Below are positions 34,366-43,727 of a stretch of 64,000 bases of DNA, in pieces. Source of the stretch: Streptomyces regalis (GTDB lineage: Bacteria; Actinomycetota; Actinomycetes; Streptomycetales; Streptomycetaceae); the NCBI RefSeq assembly GCF_001509475.1, contig NZ_LLZG01000198.1, positions 18,445 through 82,444 on the forward strand, given 5' to 3'. The notes beneath the pieces were generated by a model. The model was not told the origin of the DNA and made no database searches. It saw only the letters and a program-made list of their open reading frames with translations. Each line of letters starts with the position of its first letter. Position 1 is the stretch's first letter. Both the position numbers and the translations under genes were made by a program.

Positions 34366-36998
34366 GTTCGCTGATGGACGCGGTCCGGGCCGGGCGGACG
34401 GCCGACGCGGTGAGTCTGCTGGACGGGATGACGGACGCCGAACGGCGTGCACTTTTCCCCGAGTTGAGGGCGCTGCGCAAAGAGCTGAGGGCGGATCAGT
34501 GGACGGCGCAGTCGCGCCGCGCCTATCCGACCCTGCATGCGGCGGGGGCCGCGTGTCAGACCGGTGCGGCGGGCGTGGCGAGTTGGCTGGCGGCCTCCGA
34601 CATGCGCTGGTGGCCCGCGTCACCAGGAGTGCTGATCGACGTCCTGGGCGACCGGGCACCCGGCTGGCTCGCCGATGTGGCGCACCGGATCGCCGAGCGG
34701 CCGGTCGGTGCTGGGGTGCCGTATGAACTGATGGCAGGTCTGGTGCGGCTTTCCGGCTGCCCGGTGCCGACGACCGAGGCCTACGTCCACGGGTGGGTGG
34801 AGCACATCGGGCACGTGTGGCAGCGCGGCGACACGGTCCTGGACCGGCTGCGCAAGGACCCGCACCTCGCTCGGCTGGCGGCCGCTCTCTTCGAGACGAA
34901 CGACATCGGCAGCCGTCTGGCGTGGACCCCGGCCGAGGGTCCGAACAGCTGGACCGAGGCGCTCGCACGGCTCACCGCCGAGGGAGTCCTGGACCGCAAG
35001 GCGACGGTCGACGCGTGCCTGGCCCGGCTGCTGCGGGGCGGGCCGGCCTCCGACCACCGGGTGTTCCTGCGCATGCTGCGGGCGTTCGCCCTGACCCGGG
35101 ACGAGGAGCGGGAGCACACGGGGGACTGGCTGGCACTGGCCTCAGACGCCGCATCGGTCGTGGCCGCGCACGCCCAGTCGGTGCTCGCGTCACTGGCCCT
35201 GGACGGTGAACTGACCACGCACCAACTGGTCGAGATGTCGGGCGCCGTCCTCTTCCGCACCGAGAAGAAGCTCGTGCGCGCCCAGCTCGTGCTGCTGGGC
35301 AAGGTACTCGCCCGCGAGCCGTTCGCCGTCGCGGAGCTGCTGTCCGCCGTCGCGCAGGCCTTCGGGCACGAGGACTCGGAGGTGCAGGAGCGGGCGCTGA
35401 AACTGGTGGAACGGCATGTCGGCAAGGTCCAGGGAGCGGACGTGCGGGACGAACTCGCGTCGTCCGCGGAACAGCTGATCCCGGTTCTGCGAGCGCGGGC
35501 GGCCCGGAGCCTGGGGGTGGCTCCGTCGACCCTGGAGCCCGTGCCCTACGAGGAGGTCCTGCCGCCCGCACCCGAGCCGGTACGGGTCGCGCCCGCGCCG
35601 GAGTCGGTGGCCGAACTCGCCGAGGAGGTCGGTGTGTTGCTGGCGTCCGACGCGGACGTGGCGACGTTCGAGCGCACGTTGGACGGTCTGGTGCGCCATG
35701 CGTACCATGACAAGGATGCCCTGGTCGAGGCGCTCGGCCCCGTGGTGGCGCGCCTGTGGTGGGCCACCGCGGAGCCCCCGCAGATCCGGCCGGGCGACTA
35801 CTTCGGCAACCGGCCGCACAGCCTGGAGCTCCTCCTCGCGACGTTGCTCGACAAAGTGCCCACCGCCGCTCTCCACGCCGCGGTCCAGCACGGGACGTCG
35901 GGGTTCGAGTGCGTCCACGGCGCCCTCGCCCGTGCCTTCAACGCCCGTATCTGGGAGGTGGCGTACCGGATCCGTACGGAACCGCTGCCGTTCCTGCTCT
36001 CCACCCCCACCTGGGGCACGGGCCTGCTGGAACCGGACGAGCTCGTGACCCGCCTCGACGAGTACCGGCGCGCCGGCGCACGGGTCTCGGCGGCCGACTT
36101 CGCGCAGGCGCTGCTGCGGGTACGGCGCGACGACCGTACGGCGGCCGCGGCGGCGTCCCGTGCGGCCGCGCTCGGCACCACGGAAGGGACTCGGCTCGCG
36201 AGGTGGCTCACCGCCCAGGACCCGGCCCTGCCCGCGGAGAGAAGGCGAACGGCCGGCGCGCGCATCCTGCTGGAATGCGGTGAACTCCTGGAGATGCAGG
36301 AGGACTTCCCACCGGAGTTCCGGCCCCTCGGCCGGCCGGTGAGCGTCTACCGCGAGCGCCGGCACTGCTACCACTGGGACGACTCCATACGGCAGCACTG
36401 GCTCGCTCTCCTCCCCCAGCGGCGTGAACTCGTCGCGGTCAGGCTGCTGTGCGACCTGTCCACGGTCGCCGTGGACGACACCCGCGGTGCCGCCGCTGTC
36501 CTCCCGCTCCTCGCCGAGTCCGGCGGCGAAGCCGGTCAGGCCGTGCACCTGTCCGTGGCGTACGGGCTCGGTGCGCGGCACCCGGAGGACCGGCTCGCCG
36601 CCGTGGACGCCCTGCTGGTGCTGGCTTCCCGCGGGCAACTCGACGCGGCCAGGCTGGGCGCGGATCTCGGGCAGTTGGTGCGGGGCGGAGCCGTGAAGAC
36701 GTCGCGGCTAGTGGAGTCGGCGCGTACGGCGGCGGCCACGGGGGCGAACGCCACCATCTGGGGGATGCTCCGGCACACCCTGCCCGTCCTGCTCGCCGAT
36801 ATCGCGACCGGCGGGACGGCCGCGCCGGCACGAGGACTCGCGGATCTCCTGGCCGTGGCCGCGGAATGCGCCGAGCGAACGGGGGCACGCGGGGAACTGC
36901 CGCACCTGGCGTGGACCGCGGACCGCCGTGGCTCGTCCCGCCTCGTGGCCCAGGCCCGGCGGCTGCGCAGCGCGCTGGCGGAGGGAGTGGCCGCCTGA
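34362..36998 (+). CDS. DUF6493-like helical-repeat protein
   Basis: An 878-residue protein, almost wholly helical, resembling HEAT/armadillo repeats in its spacing of Leu and Ala. It begins MSSLMDAVRAGRTADAVSLL. A Pro-rich linker lies near residues 390-410 (LPPAPEPVRVAPAPE). I recall proteins of this kind next to SWIM genes in Streptomyces under the DUF6493 name; no biochemical function is known to me. No signal peptide or membrane segments. It starts inside the SWIM stop codon, so the two proteins are made together and probably form a complex. Confidence 0.78.
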   Translation: MSSLMDAVRAGRTADAVSLLDGMTDAERRALFPELRALRKELRADQWTAQSRRAYPTLHAAGAACQTGAAGVASWLAASDMRWWPASPGVLIDVLGDRAPGWLADVAHRIAERPVGAGVPYELMAGLVRLSGCPVPTTEAYVHGWVEHIGHVWQRGDTVLDRLRKDPHLARLAAALFETNDIGSRLAWTPAEGPNSWTEALARLTAEGVLDRKATVDACLARLLRGGPASDHRVFLRMLRAFALTRDEEREHTGDWLALASDAASVVAAHAQSVLASLALDGELTTHQLVEMSGAVLFRTEKKLVRAQLVLLGKVLAREPFAVAELLSAVAQAFGHEDSEVQERALKLVERHVGKVQGADVRDELASSAEQLIPVLRARAARSLGVAPSTLEPVPYEEVLPPAPEPVRVAPAPESVAELAEEVGVLLASDADVATFERTLDGLVRHAYHDKDALVEALGPVVARLWWATAEPPQIRPGDYFGNRPHSLELLLATLLDKVPTAALHAAVQHGTSGFECVHGALARAFNARIWEVAYRIRTEPLPFLLSTPTWGTGLLEPDELVTRLDEYRRAGARVSAADFAQALLRVRRDDRTAAAAASRAAALGTTEGTRLARWLTAQDPALPAERRRTAGARILLECGELLEMQEDFPPEFRPLGRPVSVYRERRHCYHWDDSIRQHWLALLPQRRELVAVRLLCDLSTVAVDDTRGAAAVLPLLAESGGEAGQAVHLSVAYGLGARHPEDRLAAVDALLVLASRGQLDAARLGADLGQLVRGGAVKTSRLVESARTAAATGANATIWGMLRHTLPVLLADIATGGTAAPARGLADLLAVAAECAERTGARGELPHLAWTADRRGSSRLVAQARRLRSALAEGVAA

Positions 36999-37155
36999 CC
37001 AGGCACGGCACCGTCCCGGTCAGCCCCGTCGGCCCCGGCGGCCCCGTCAGGCCTGCAACATAATTGAAAGAGGCACAAAATAGGCATAAGGGTTCTTTAC
37101 CGCCCGGTCACAAACCGTTCGTGATCACGCAACACCGCTCCTTCACAGTGGGTGC
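36999..37155. other. AT-richer intergenic region with a CGTGATCACG palindrome
   Basis: This 157-bp gap has unusually AT-rich DNA for this genome (37060-37100) and a 10-bp palindrome CGTGATCACG at 37120-37129, 26 bp before the ATG of the ACT-GNAT gene. It probably holds that gene's promoter. The regulator is unknown. Confidence 0.4.
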
Positions 37156-38619
37156 ATGAGTCGAGACATGTCTGATGTGACGCGTGCGAAGCACGGACGT
37201 CCTGTACACCACTGGCGGCGTGACGTCATCGAACTCGCCGCGCTCTTCACGGCGGTGGCGGTGGCCGACGCCGTGGCGAACCTGATCGGGCACGGGCCCG
37301 ACGGACCGACGCTGCTGCTGGCCTCGGCGGTCGTGCTGGTCGCCACGGCGGGGTTCCACACATGGTGGGCACGGCGCCACGGTCACGCACCGCCGACGGG
37401 CGATACCGGTGCCCGGCCACGCTCCGAGAAGCGGGCCGGGCAGTCGGACGCCGGACCGTCCGACCGGTCGCAGGATGCGGCCGCGCCGGCGCCCGGGGAC
37501 AGTGCGCTGTGGCGGATGCGGACGACGGTGAAGGACGAACCGGGATCGCTGGCCGCGCTGTGCACGGCGCTCGCCGAGCTGCGGGTGGACATCCTGAGCC
37601 TGCAGACGCATCCGCTGGCCGACGGCACGGTGGACGAGTTCCTGCTGCGTGCGCCCGGCGGGCTCGCGGCGGCCGAGATCACCCGTGCGGTCTCGGTGGC
37701 CGGCGGCGCCGGTACCTGGATCGAGCGGGCCGACGCCCATGACCTGGTGGACGCACCGACCCGGGTGCTCGGCCTCGCCACCCGTACCGCCCTGGACGCG
37801 GCCGAACTACCTCTGGCGCTGCGGCAGTTGCTGGGCCGGTGCACCATCCGGTCGCTGCCCGCCGTGCCGGCCGGGGGTGGCCGGGGGCCGGAGCCGGTAG
37901 CGACGGAAGGGGCTCTGGAGGACACCGTGATGCGGCTGCGGGCGCCGGAAGGCGGAGTGATCACTGTGGAGCGGCCGTATCTGCCGTTCACGCCGACCGA
38001 GTTCGCGCGGGCGCGGGCACTGGTGGAGCTGGACGCCCGGCTCGGCCCGCGCGTGCCGCGCAGCCAGGACGTGCTGACGCTGCCCGAGGGCAACGAGATC
38101 ACCGTGCGCCGGGCGGACACCGGTGACCTTCAGGACGCCAAGGAGATGCACGAGCGGTGCTCGGCGCGGACGCTCGGGATGCGGTACCACGGGCCGATCG
38201 GCGATGCCGACCGCTATCTCAACCATCTGCTCAGTCCGCGGTTCGGGCGGACCCTCGCCGTGCAGACCGCGTCGGGGCGCATCGTCGGGCTCGGTCATCT
38301 GCTGTGGGACGGCGACGAGACGGAGGTCGCGCTGCTCGTCGAGGACGCGTGGCAGCGGCGCGGCATCGGCAGCGAGTTGCTGCGCAGGCTGGTGGGGATG
38401 GCCGTTGATGCGGGCTGCGAGAGTGTGTACGCCGTGACGCAGTCGTCCAACACCGGGATGGTCGCCGCGATGCGTGGGCTGGGGCTCCCCCTCGATTATC
38501 AGATCGAGGAGGGGACCCTGGTCATCACGGCCCGACTGGCTCCGCCGGTTCAGCCGGAGGACGGCGCGGTCGAGGTTGCGGAGCGACTGTCGAGTGCGGG
38601 TGAGTTGGGTAAGGCCTGA
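37156..38619 (+). CDS. Membrane-anchored ACT-domain GNAT acetyltransferase
   Basis: A 487-residue three-part protein. The N-terminus has two transmembrane helices (IELAALFTAVAVADAVANLI; TLLLASAVVLVATAGFH). After a low-complexity linker an ACT domain starts near residue 115 (RTTVKDEPGSLAALCTALAE). The C-terminal GNAT domain (from residue 310) has motif A LLVEDAWQRRGIGSELLRRL. ACT domains bind small ligands such as amino acids, so acetylation may be ligand-gated, as in amino-acid-regulated lysine acetyltransferases; this is inference. There is no clear ribosome site; ATG at 37168 is an alternative start. Confidence 0.85.
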   Translation: MSRDMSDVTRAKHGRPVHHWRRDVIELAALFTAVAVADAVANLIGHGPDGPTLLLASAVVLVATAGFHTWWARRHGHAPPTGDTGARPRSEKRAGQSDAGPSDRSQDAAAPAPGDSALWRMRTTVKDEPGSLAALCTALAELRVDILSLQTHPLADGTVDEFLLRAPGGLAAAEITRAVSVAGGAGTWIERADAHDLVDAPTRVLGLATRTALDAAELPLALRQLLGRCTIRSLPAVPAGGGRGPEPVATEGALEDTVMRLRAPEGGVITVERPYLPFTPTEFARARALVELDARLGPRVPRSQDVLTLPEGNEITVRRADTGDLQDAKEMHERCSARTLGMRYHGPIGDADRYLNHLLSPRFGRTLAVQTASGRIVGLGHLLWDGDETEVALLVEDAWQRRGIGSELLRRLVGMAVDAGCESVYAVTQSSNTGMVAAMRGLGLPLDYQIEEGTLVITARLAPPVQPEDGAVEVAERLSSAGELGKA

Positions 38620-38631
38620 GCGCCGTAGGGA

Positions 38632-39864
38632 CTAGTGACGGCTGGCGGCTGCGGGTTCGTTGTGGCTGGTCGCGCCCCGCGGCGGAGCCGCATGTTGATA
38701 CGGCCCCGTGCCCCTTGCGGGGCGCCCCAGCGCCCGGTCCAGATCCGCCCAGAGGTCCTCCACGTCCTCCAAGCCCACCGACATCCGCAACAACCGGTCG
38801 CTCACCCCGGCATCCCGGCGGTCGCCCTCGTCCACGATGCGGTGGCTGATGGACGCCGGGTGCTGGATCAAGGTGTCGACGCTGCCGAGGCTGACGGCGG
38901 GGGTGATCAGGCGGACGCCGGCGATGACCTCGTGCGGGTCGTCGTGCACCTCGAAGGCGATCATGGCGCCGCCGATGCGCGGGTAGTGGACACGGGCGAC
39001 GCGCGGGTCGGCGGTGAGGCGGCGGGCGAGTTCGGCGGCGGTCGCGGAGGCGGCCCGGACGCGCACCGGCAGGGTGGACAAGCCGCGCAACAGCAGGTAA
39101 CCGGCCAGCGGGTGCAGGACGCCGCCCGTGGCGAACCGTATCTGCCGCAGCCGTCCGGCGAACTCCTCGTCGCAGGCCACCACGCCCGCCATCACGTCCC
39201 CGTGCCCGCCGAGGTACTTGGTGGCACTGTGCAGCACGAGCCGTGCGCCCTGTTCGGCGGGGCGCTGGAGCACGGGCGTGGCGAAGGTGTTGTCCGCGAG
39301 CAGCGGCACCGAGCCGCAGGCATGGGCCACCGCCCGCAGGTCCACCTCGGCGAGCGTGGGATTCGCCGGAGACTCGACCATCACCAGGCCCGTGTCCGGA
39401 CGCAGGGCCTCCGCGATCCCGGCCGGGTCGGTCCAGGTCACCTCCGAGCCCAGCAGTCCGGCGGTGAGCAGATGGTCGCTGCAGCCGTACAGCGGACGTA
39501 CGGCGACGACGTGGCGCAGGCCCATCGAGGCCCGTACGAGAAGAACCGCGCTCAGCGCCGCCATCCCGCTGGCGAAGGCGACCGCCGCCTCGGTGCCCTC
39601 AAGGCGGGCCAGGGCGGTCTCGAAGCGGGCGACCGTCGGATTACCCAGGCGGCCGTAGACGGGCGGGCCGTCCGGCTCCGCGCCGGTCGTGGCGAACGCG
39701 TCGATGCGGGCGGCCTCGCCGCGACTGTCGTAGGAGGGGTAGGTGGTCGACAGGTCGATCGGCGGAGCGTGCAGTCCCTGCCGTGCGAGGTCATCGCGGC
39801 CGGCGTGCACGGCCTCGGTGGCAAGGGCTCTCGGTGCGGTGCGTACATCGTCGTACCCGTGCAT
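38632..39864 (-). CDS. PLP-dependent trans-sulfuration enzyme (cystathionine gamma-synthase/lyase family)
   Basis: A Cys/Met-metabolism PLP enzyme of about 410 residues. The PLP lysine is in HSATKYLGGHGDVMAG. Other family motifs are YGRLGNPTVARFETALARLEG, VVAVRPLYGCSDHLL and ESPANPTL, with the C-terminal SLGSVDTLIQHPAS. It could be a cystathionine gamma-synthase or lyase, or a methionine gamma-lyase; residues seen here do not decide. The ATG at 39864 has GAGAGG upstream; ATG 39897 would add 11 residues. It is divergent from an Lrp/AsnC regulator, its probable controller. Confidence 0.9.
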   Translation of the reverse strand: MHGYDDVRTAPRALATEAVHAGRDDLARQGLHAPPIDLSTTYPSYDSRGEAARIDAFATTGAEPDGPPVYGRLGNPTVARFETALARLEGTEAAVAFASGMAALSAVLLVRASMGLRHVVAVRPLYGCSDHLLTAGLLGSEVTWTDPAGIAEALRPDTGLVMVESPANPTLAEVDLRAVAHACGSVPLLADNTFATPVLQRPAEQGARLVLHSATKYLGGHGDVMAGVVACDEEFAGRLRQIRFATGGVLHPLAGYLLLRGLSTLPVRVRAASATAAELARRLTADPRVARVHYPRIGGAMIAFEVHDDPHEVIAGVRLITPAVSLGSVDTLIQHPASISHRIVDEGDRRDAGVSDRLLRMSVGLEDVEDLWADLDRALGRPARGTGPYQHAAPPRGATSHNEPAAASRH

Positions 39865-39957
39865 ACCGTCGTATGCCTCTCTGCTCGCTGAGTCCATGGG
39901 CGGAAGACTGAACACCGGCCGGGTCCCGACGGCGGAACCCCGTGCTACGTTCGGCCA

Positions 39958-40464
39958 ATGGCTGAATCTGTCGTACTGGATCCGGTCGACCTGCATCTGC
40001 TGCGGCTTCTGCAGAACGACGCCCGGACCACCTACCGCGATCTCGCCGCGCAGGTCGGGGTCGCGCCGTCGACCTGTCTGGACCGGGTGACGCGGCTGCG
40101 CCGTGCGGGCGTGATCCTCGGCCATCAGCTCCGGCTGGATCCGGGCAAGCTCGGCCGAGGGCTTCAGGCGCTGCTGTCGGTGCAGGTCAGGCCGCATCGG
40201 CGGGAGCTGGTGGGGCCGTTCGTGGAGCGGATCCGTGCGCTGTCGGAGTCGCTGACCGTCTTCCATCTCACCGGGCCGGACGACTATCTCGTCCATGTCG
40301 CGGTCGCGGACATGGCGGATCTGCAGCGGCTGGTGCTGGACGAGTTCACGTCCCAGCGTGAGGTGGCGCGGGTGGAGACGCGGTTGATCTTCCAGCAGTG
40401 GGACTGCGGGCCGCTGTTGCCACCCGACGCGCCGGGAACCACGCCCTCAGCGAAATCCGGCTGA
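39958..40464 (+). CDS. Lrp/AsnC-family regulator
   Basis: A 168-residue protein. The N-terminal AsnC helix-turn-helix is DLHLLRLLQNDARTTYRDLA, followed by GVAPSTCLDRVTRLRRAGVI. The C-terminal RAM (ligand-binding) domain is LQALLSVQVRPHRRE and TGPDDYLVHVAVAD. The -10-like TACGTT ends 6 nt before the ATG, suggesting a leaderless message. It is divergent from the trans-sulfuration enzyme (93 bp), so it is a likely amino-acid-responsive regulator of it. Confidence 0.93.
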   Translation: MAESVVLDPVDLHLLRLLQNDARTTYRDLAAQVGVAPSTCLDRVTRLRRAGVILGHQLRLDPGKLGRGLQALLSVQVRPHRRELVGPFVERIRALSESLTVFHLTGPDDYLVHVAVADMADLQRLVLDEFTSQREVARVETRLIFQQWDCGPLLPPDAPGTTPSAKSG

Positions 40465-40527
40465 TCGGGGCAGGGGCCGGTGGAACCGGGCTGACGCGGC
40501 ACCGGTCGTCGTATGAGGATGGACCGC

Positions 40528-42216
40528 ATGTCAGAGACCAACAGCCCGCTGCCCCGTGAGGTCGCCGACGCCTATGTCGACGAGCTCATCGCCCTCGACC
40601 CGGTCACCGGTACGTATCTCGGCGTGAAGGAGAGTTCGAGCAAGCTCCCCGACCTCTCGCCCGCGGGCCAGGAGGCGCTCGCGGACCTCGCGCGGGCCAC
40701 GCTCGCTCGGCTCGACGAGGCCGAGCGCCGGCCCGGCGCGGACAGTGACATCGAGCGCCGGTGTGCGCGCCTGCTGCGCGAGCGGCTGACCGCGGAACTC
40801 GCCGTGCACGAGGCCGACGAGGGCCTGCGCACGGTCGGAAACATGGCCACGCCCGCGCACTCGGTGCGCGAGATCTTCACGGTCACACCGAATCAGACCG
40901 ACGAGGACTGGGCGGCGATCGCCGAGCGGCTGCGCGCGGTGCCGACCGCGTACGCCGGCTACCGCGAGGCTCTCGCGCTGGGCCTGGAGCGCAAGCTGTA
41001 CGCGGCCCCGCGGCCGACCGCCACGTTCATCGAGCAGCTCACCGAGTGGTCCGACACCGGCGAGGGGCGCGGCTGGTTCGAGGACTTCGCCTCGGACGGT
41101 CCCGAGTCGCTGCGCGCGGAGCTGGACGAGGCCGCCCGCGGGGCGACGGCCGCCGTGGTGGAGCTGCGGGACTGGATGCGCGACGTGTACGAGCCCGCGA
41201 TCGAGGGCGCGCCGAACACGGTGGGCCGCGAGCGCTACGCCCGCTGGGCCCGTTACTTCAACGGCATCGACCTCGACCTGGACGAGGCGTACGCGTACGG
41301 CTGGTCCGAGTACCACCGGCTGCTCGGCGAGATGAAGAAGGAGGCTGAGAAGATCCTCCCGGGCGCCGTGACGCCGTGGGTGGCCCTTGCGCACCTCGAC
41401 GAGCACGGCCATCACATCGAGGGCGTCGACGAGGTCCGCGAGTGGCTTCAGGGCCTGATGGACGAGGCGATCGAGAAGCTGGACGGCACGCACTTCGAAC
41501 TCGCCGAGCCGGTACGCAAGGTGGAGTCGTGCATCGCCCCGCCCGGCGGTGCGGCGGCGCCGTACTACACGCCGCCGTCGGAGGACTTCTCGCGGCCGGG
41601 CCGTACCTGGCTGCCGACGATGGGCCAGACCCGCTTCCCGGTCTACGACCTGGTCTCGACCTGGTACCACGAGGGCGTCCCCGGCCATCACCTCCAGCTC
41701 GCGCAGTGGACGTACGTCGCCGGAAGCCTCTCCCGCTACCAGGCCACCATCGGCGGGGTCAGCGCCAACGCCGAGGGCTGGGCGCTGTACGCGGAGCGGC
41801 TCATGGACGAGCTCGGCTTCCTCACCGACCCGGAGCACCGGCTCGGTTACCTCGACGCGCAGATGATGCGGGCCGCCCGCGTCATCGTCGACATCGGCAT
41901 GCACCTGGAGCTTCAGATCCCGGCCGAGTCCCCGTTCCACCCGGGTGAGCGCTGGACTCCGGAGCTGGCCCAGGAGTTCTTCGGCACGCACAGCAGCCGT
42001 CCCGCGGACTTCGTGGAGAGCGAGCTGACCCGGTATCTGACGATCCCGGGCCAGGCCATCGGCTACAAGCTCGGCGAGCGGGCGTGGCTGCTGGGCCGCG
42101 ACAAGGCGCGCGAGCGGCACGGCGACGCCTTCGACCTCAAGGCCTGGCACATGGCGGCCCTGTCCCAGGGTTCTCTGGGCCTGGACGACCTGGTGGACGA
42201 GCTGTCCGCACTCTGA
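40528..42216 (+). CDS. DUF885 protein, putative metallopeptidase
   Basis: A 562-residue cytoplasmic protein of the DUF885 family. The motif TWYHEGVPGHHLQLAQ (HExxPGHH) resembles zinc-binding HEXXH peptidase sites, with a downstream GGVSANAEGWALYAERL supplying a further Glu. The C-terminal motif YLTIPGQAIGYKLGE is family-typical. The exact peptide substrate is unknown. The ATG at 40528 has AGGA about 10 nt upstream; ATGs at 40513 and 40519 are in frame and possible. Confidence 0.9.
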   Translation: MSETNSPLPREVADAYVDELIALDPVTGTYLGVKESSSKLPDLSPAGQEALADLARATLARLDEAERRPGADSDIERRCARLLRERLTAELAVHEADEGLRTVGNMATPAHSVREIFTVTPNQTDEDWAAIAERLRAVPTAYAGYREALALGLERKLYAAPRPTATFIEQLTEWSDTGEGRGWFEDFASDGPESLRAELDEAARGATAAVVELRDWMRDVYEPAIEGAPNTVGRERYARWARYFNGIDLDLDEAYAYGWSEYHRLLGEMKKEAEKILPGAVTPWVALAHLDEHGHHIEGVDEVREWLQGLMDEAIEKLDGTHFELAEPVRKVESCIAPPGGAAAPYYTPPSEDFSRPGRTWLPTMGQTRFPVYDLVSTWYHEGVPGHHLQLAQWTYVAGSLSRYQATIGGVSANAEGWALYAERLMDELGFLTDPEHRLGYLDAQMMRAARVIVDIGMHLELQIPAESPFHPGERWTPELAQEFFGTHSSRPADFVESELTRYLTIPGQAIGYKLGERAWLLGRDKARERHGDAFDLKAWHMAALSQGSLGLDDLVDELSAL

Positions 42217-42230
42217 TCGGCGGACGCCGT

Positions 42231-42283
42231 GAATCCGCCCTCGGAGCCGGTGCTGTGATCAGCGCCGGAATCCGCCCTCGGAG
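42231..42283. repeat. 16-bp direct repeat at a gene end
   Basis: GAATCCGCCCTCGGAG occurs at 42231-42246 and 42268-42283. The second copy encodes the last residues of the minus-strand SDR (SEGGFRR); the first lies outside it. It looks like a short local duplication of that gene's 3' end between two convergent genes. Confidence 0.75.
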
Positions 42284-43092
42284 TCGATGACCTGTCCGGT
42301 GATCCAGCCCGCCTCGTCCGTCGCCAGCCAGGCGATGAGGCGGGCCGGGTCGTCCGGCATGCCCCACCGGCCGGCGGGAAAGCGGGCCGCCACCGCCTCG
42401 TATGCCTCGCCGGTCAGGTAGTCCGTGTCCACAGGGCCGGGGTTGACGGTGTTCACCGTGATCCCCTGCCCGGCGAGCGTGGTCGACAGGGAGCGGGTGA
42501 TCGAGGCGAGGGCGCCCTTCTGGAGGGCGTAGGCGATCTCACCGGGCATGCCGCCCGCGATGTCCTGGCCGGAGGTCATCATCACGACACGGCCGCCGGG
42601 GCCGGCCGGCCTCAGCCGGGCATGGGCCTGGACGAGCAGCAGCACCGAGCGGGTGTCGACCGCCCAGTGCGCGTCGAGCATCGCGGCGTCGACCTCTTCG
42701 AGGGTGCCGTCGGAGCCGCTAAGCGCGTGGTTGGCGATCAGGATGTCGAGCCGCCCGCCGAGCGCCACGGCGGCCGTGGCGACCAGTTCGGCGGGCGCGG
42801 CCGGGTCGGAGAGATCGCCGGGGCCCGCGAGGACCCGGGCCTCCGGGTCGCCGAGCGCCTCCCGCACGGAGGCGACGACCTCCTCGGGGCGGTCGGCTCC
42901 CCAGGGCATGGCGGCGTCGTGTGGCACATGGTGGTGCAGATAGACACTCGCCCCGTACGCGGCGAGCCGCCGGGCCACGGCATGACCGATGCCGGCGCGT
43001 CTGCCGGCCCCGGTGACCAGGGCGGTCCGGCCGCGCAGGGGCAGAGGGTCACGGCGCAGGGCCTCGGGGGCGGGGTGCGGGAGTCGGGGCAT
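42259..43092 (-). CDS. Short-chain dehydrogenase/reductase
   Basis: A 277-residue classical-like SDR. The cofactor motif is TGAGRRAGIG (variant of TGxxxGxG), ILIANHALSG stands where NNAG is usual, the catalytic Ser lies in MMTSGQD, and the active site is YALQK. The C-terminal VIDSEGGFRR is SDR-typical. NADPH is likely from the Arg residues after the first Gly. The substrate is unknown. It converges with the DUF885 gene. Confidence 0.9.
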   Translation of the reverse strand: MPRLPHPAPEALRRDPLPLRGRTALVTGAGRRAGIGHAVARRLAAYGASVYLHHHVPHDAAMPWGADRPEEVVASVREALGDPEARVLAGPGDLSDPAAPAELVATAAVALGGRLDILIANHALSGSDGTLEEVDAAMLDAHWAVDTRSVLLLVQAHARLRPAGPGGRVVMMTSGQDIAGGMPGEIAYALQKGALASITRSLSTTLAGQGITVNTVNPGPVDTDYLTGEAYEAVAARFPAGRWGMPDDPARLIAWLATDEAGWITGQVIDSEGGFRR

Positions 43093-43155
43093 GGCAGTTC
43101 ATGATGGGCAACGCCGGGGCGCGGCGCACCTGGTTATCGGCGCGGGCCCGCAGGG

Positions 43156-43671
43156 TCAGTGCGGCAGCCGCCGGAGCTGGACGAGCCCCAGCCAGGTCTC
43201 CGGGCCGGGCTTCACCTGGGCGGCACGGACCGCGTACGCCCCCGGCTCCAGAGCCACCCGCAGATGCTCGGTCCGTTCCGTCTCCGGTCCCGGCCAGGCC
43301 GAGTCGAACAGGACCACCGTTCCCGGCACGTTCCAGCGCACCTCGTGTTCCCAGACCGCCGTGGCGAGCGCGGCCGGAACCCGGGCCAGGAGCTCCTCCT
43401 CGGAATCGGCCGCGCACCAGCGTACGAACGTGCCGTGCTCGGGCAGATAGGAAGTCGAGGCGGGCTCGTCACCGAACACCAGCGCCGCGCTGTCGCCCAC
43501 GGGCAGGAGTCCGACGGACCCGTCGACCTCGCAGGCCCGGTCGTAGTCCGAGGCCGTCTCGTCGCCGTCGGCGCCGGCCCAGAACGGCAGCACTGTCTCA
43601 GGCACGGCTATCAGGGGGCCGCCGCCCGACTCCACCCACTCCACCGCGCCCTGTTCCGCGTATCGCACCAT
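43156..43671 (-). CDS. Imm21-like immunity protein
   Basis: A protein of about 171 residues. It starts MVRYAEQGAVEWVESGGGPL and contains DYDRACEVDGSVGLLPVGD and GDEPASTSYLPEHGTFVRW. These features match my recollection of the Imm21 family of polymorphic-toxin immunity proteins in Streptomyces. No partner toxin is recognisable in the neighbourhood, so it may be an orphan immunity gene. ATG at 43671 chosen; a GTG seven codons upstream (43692) is possible. Cytoplasmic, no signal peptide. Confidence 0.65.
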   Translation of the reverse strand: MVRYAEQGAVEWVESGGGPLIAVPETVLPFWAGADGDETASDYDRACEVDGSVGLLPVGDSAALVFGDEPASTSYLPEHGTFVRWCAADSEEELLARVPAALATAVWEHEVRWNVPGTVVLFDSAWPGPETERTEHLRVALEPGAYAVRAAQVKPGPETWLGLVQLRRLPH

Positions 43672-43727
43672 GGCAGCAGAACCTACACGCACCGCGGGCT
43701 CGTCCTCTCACCGCGATCGACTTCCGC

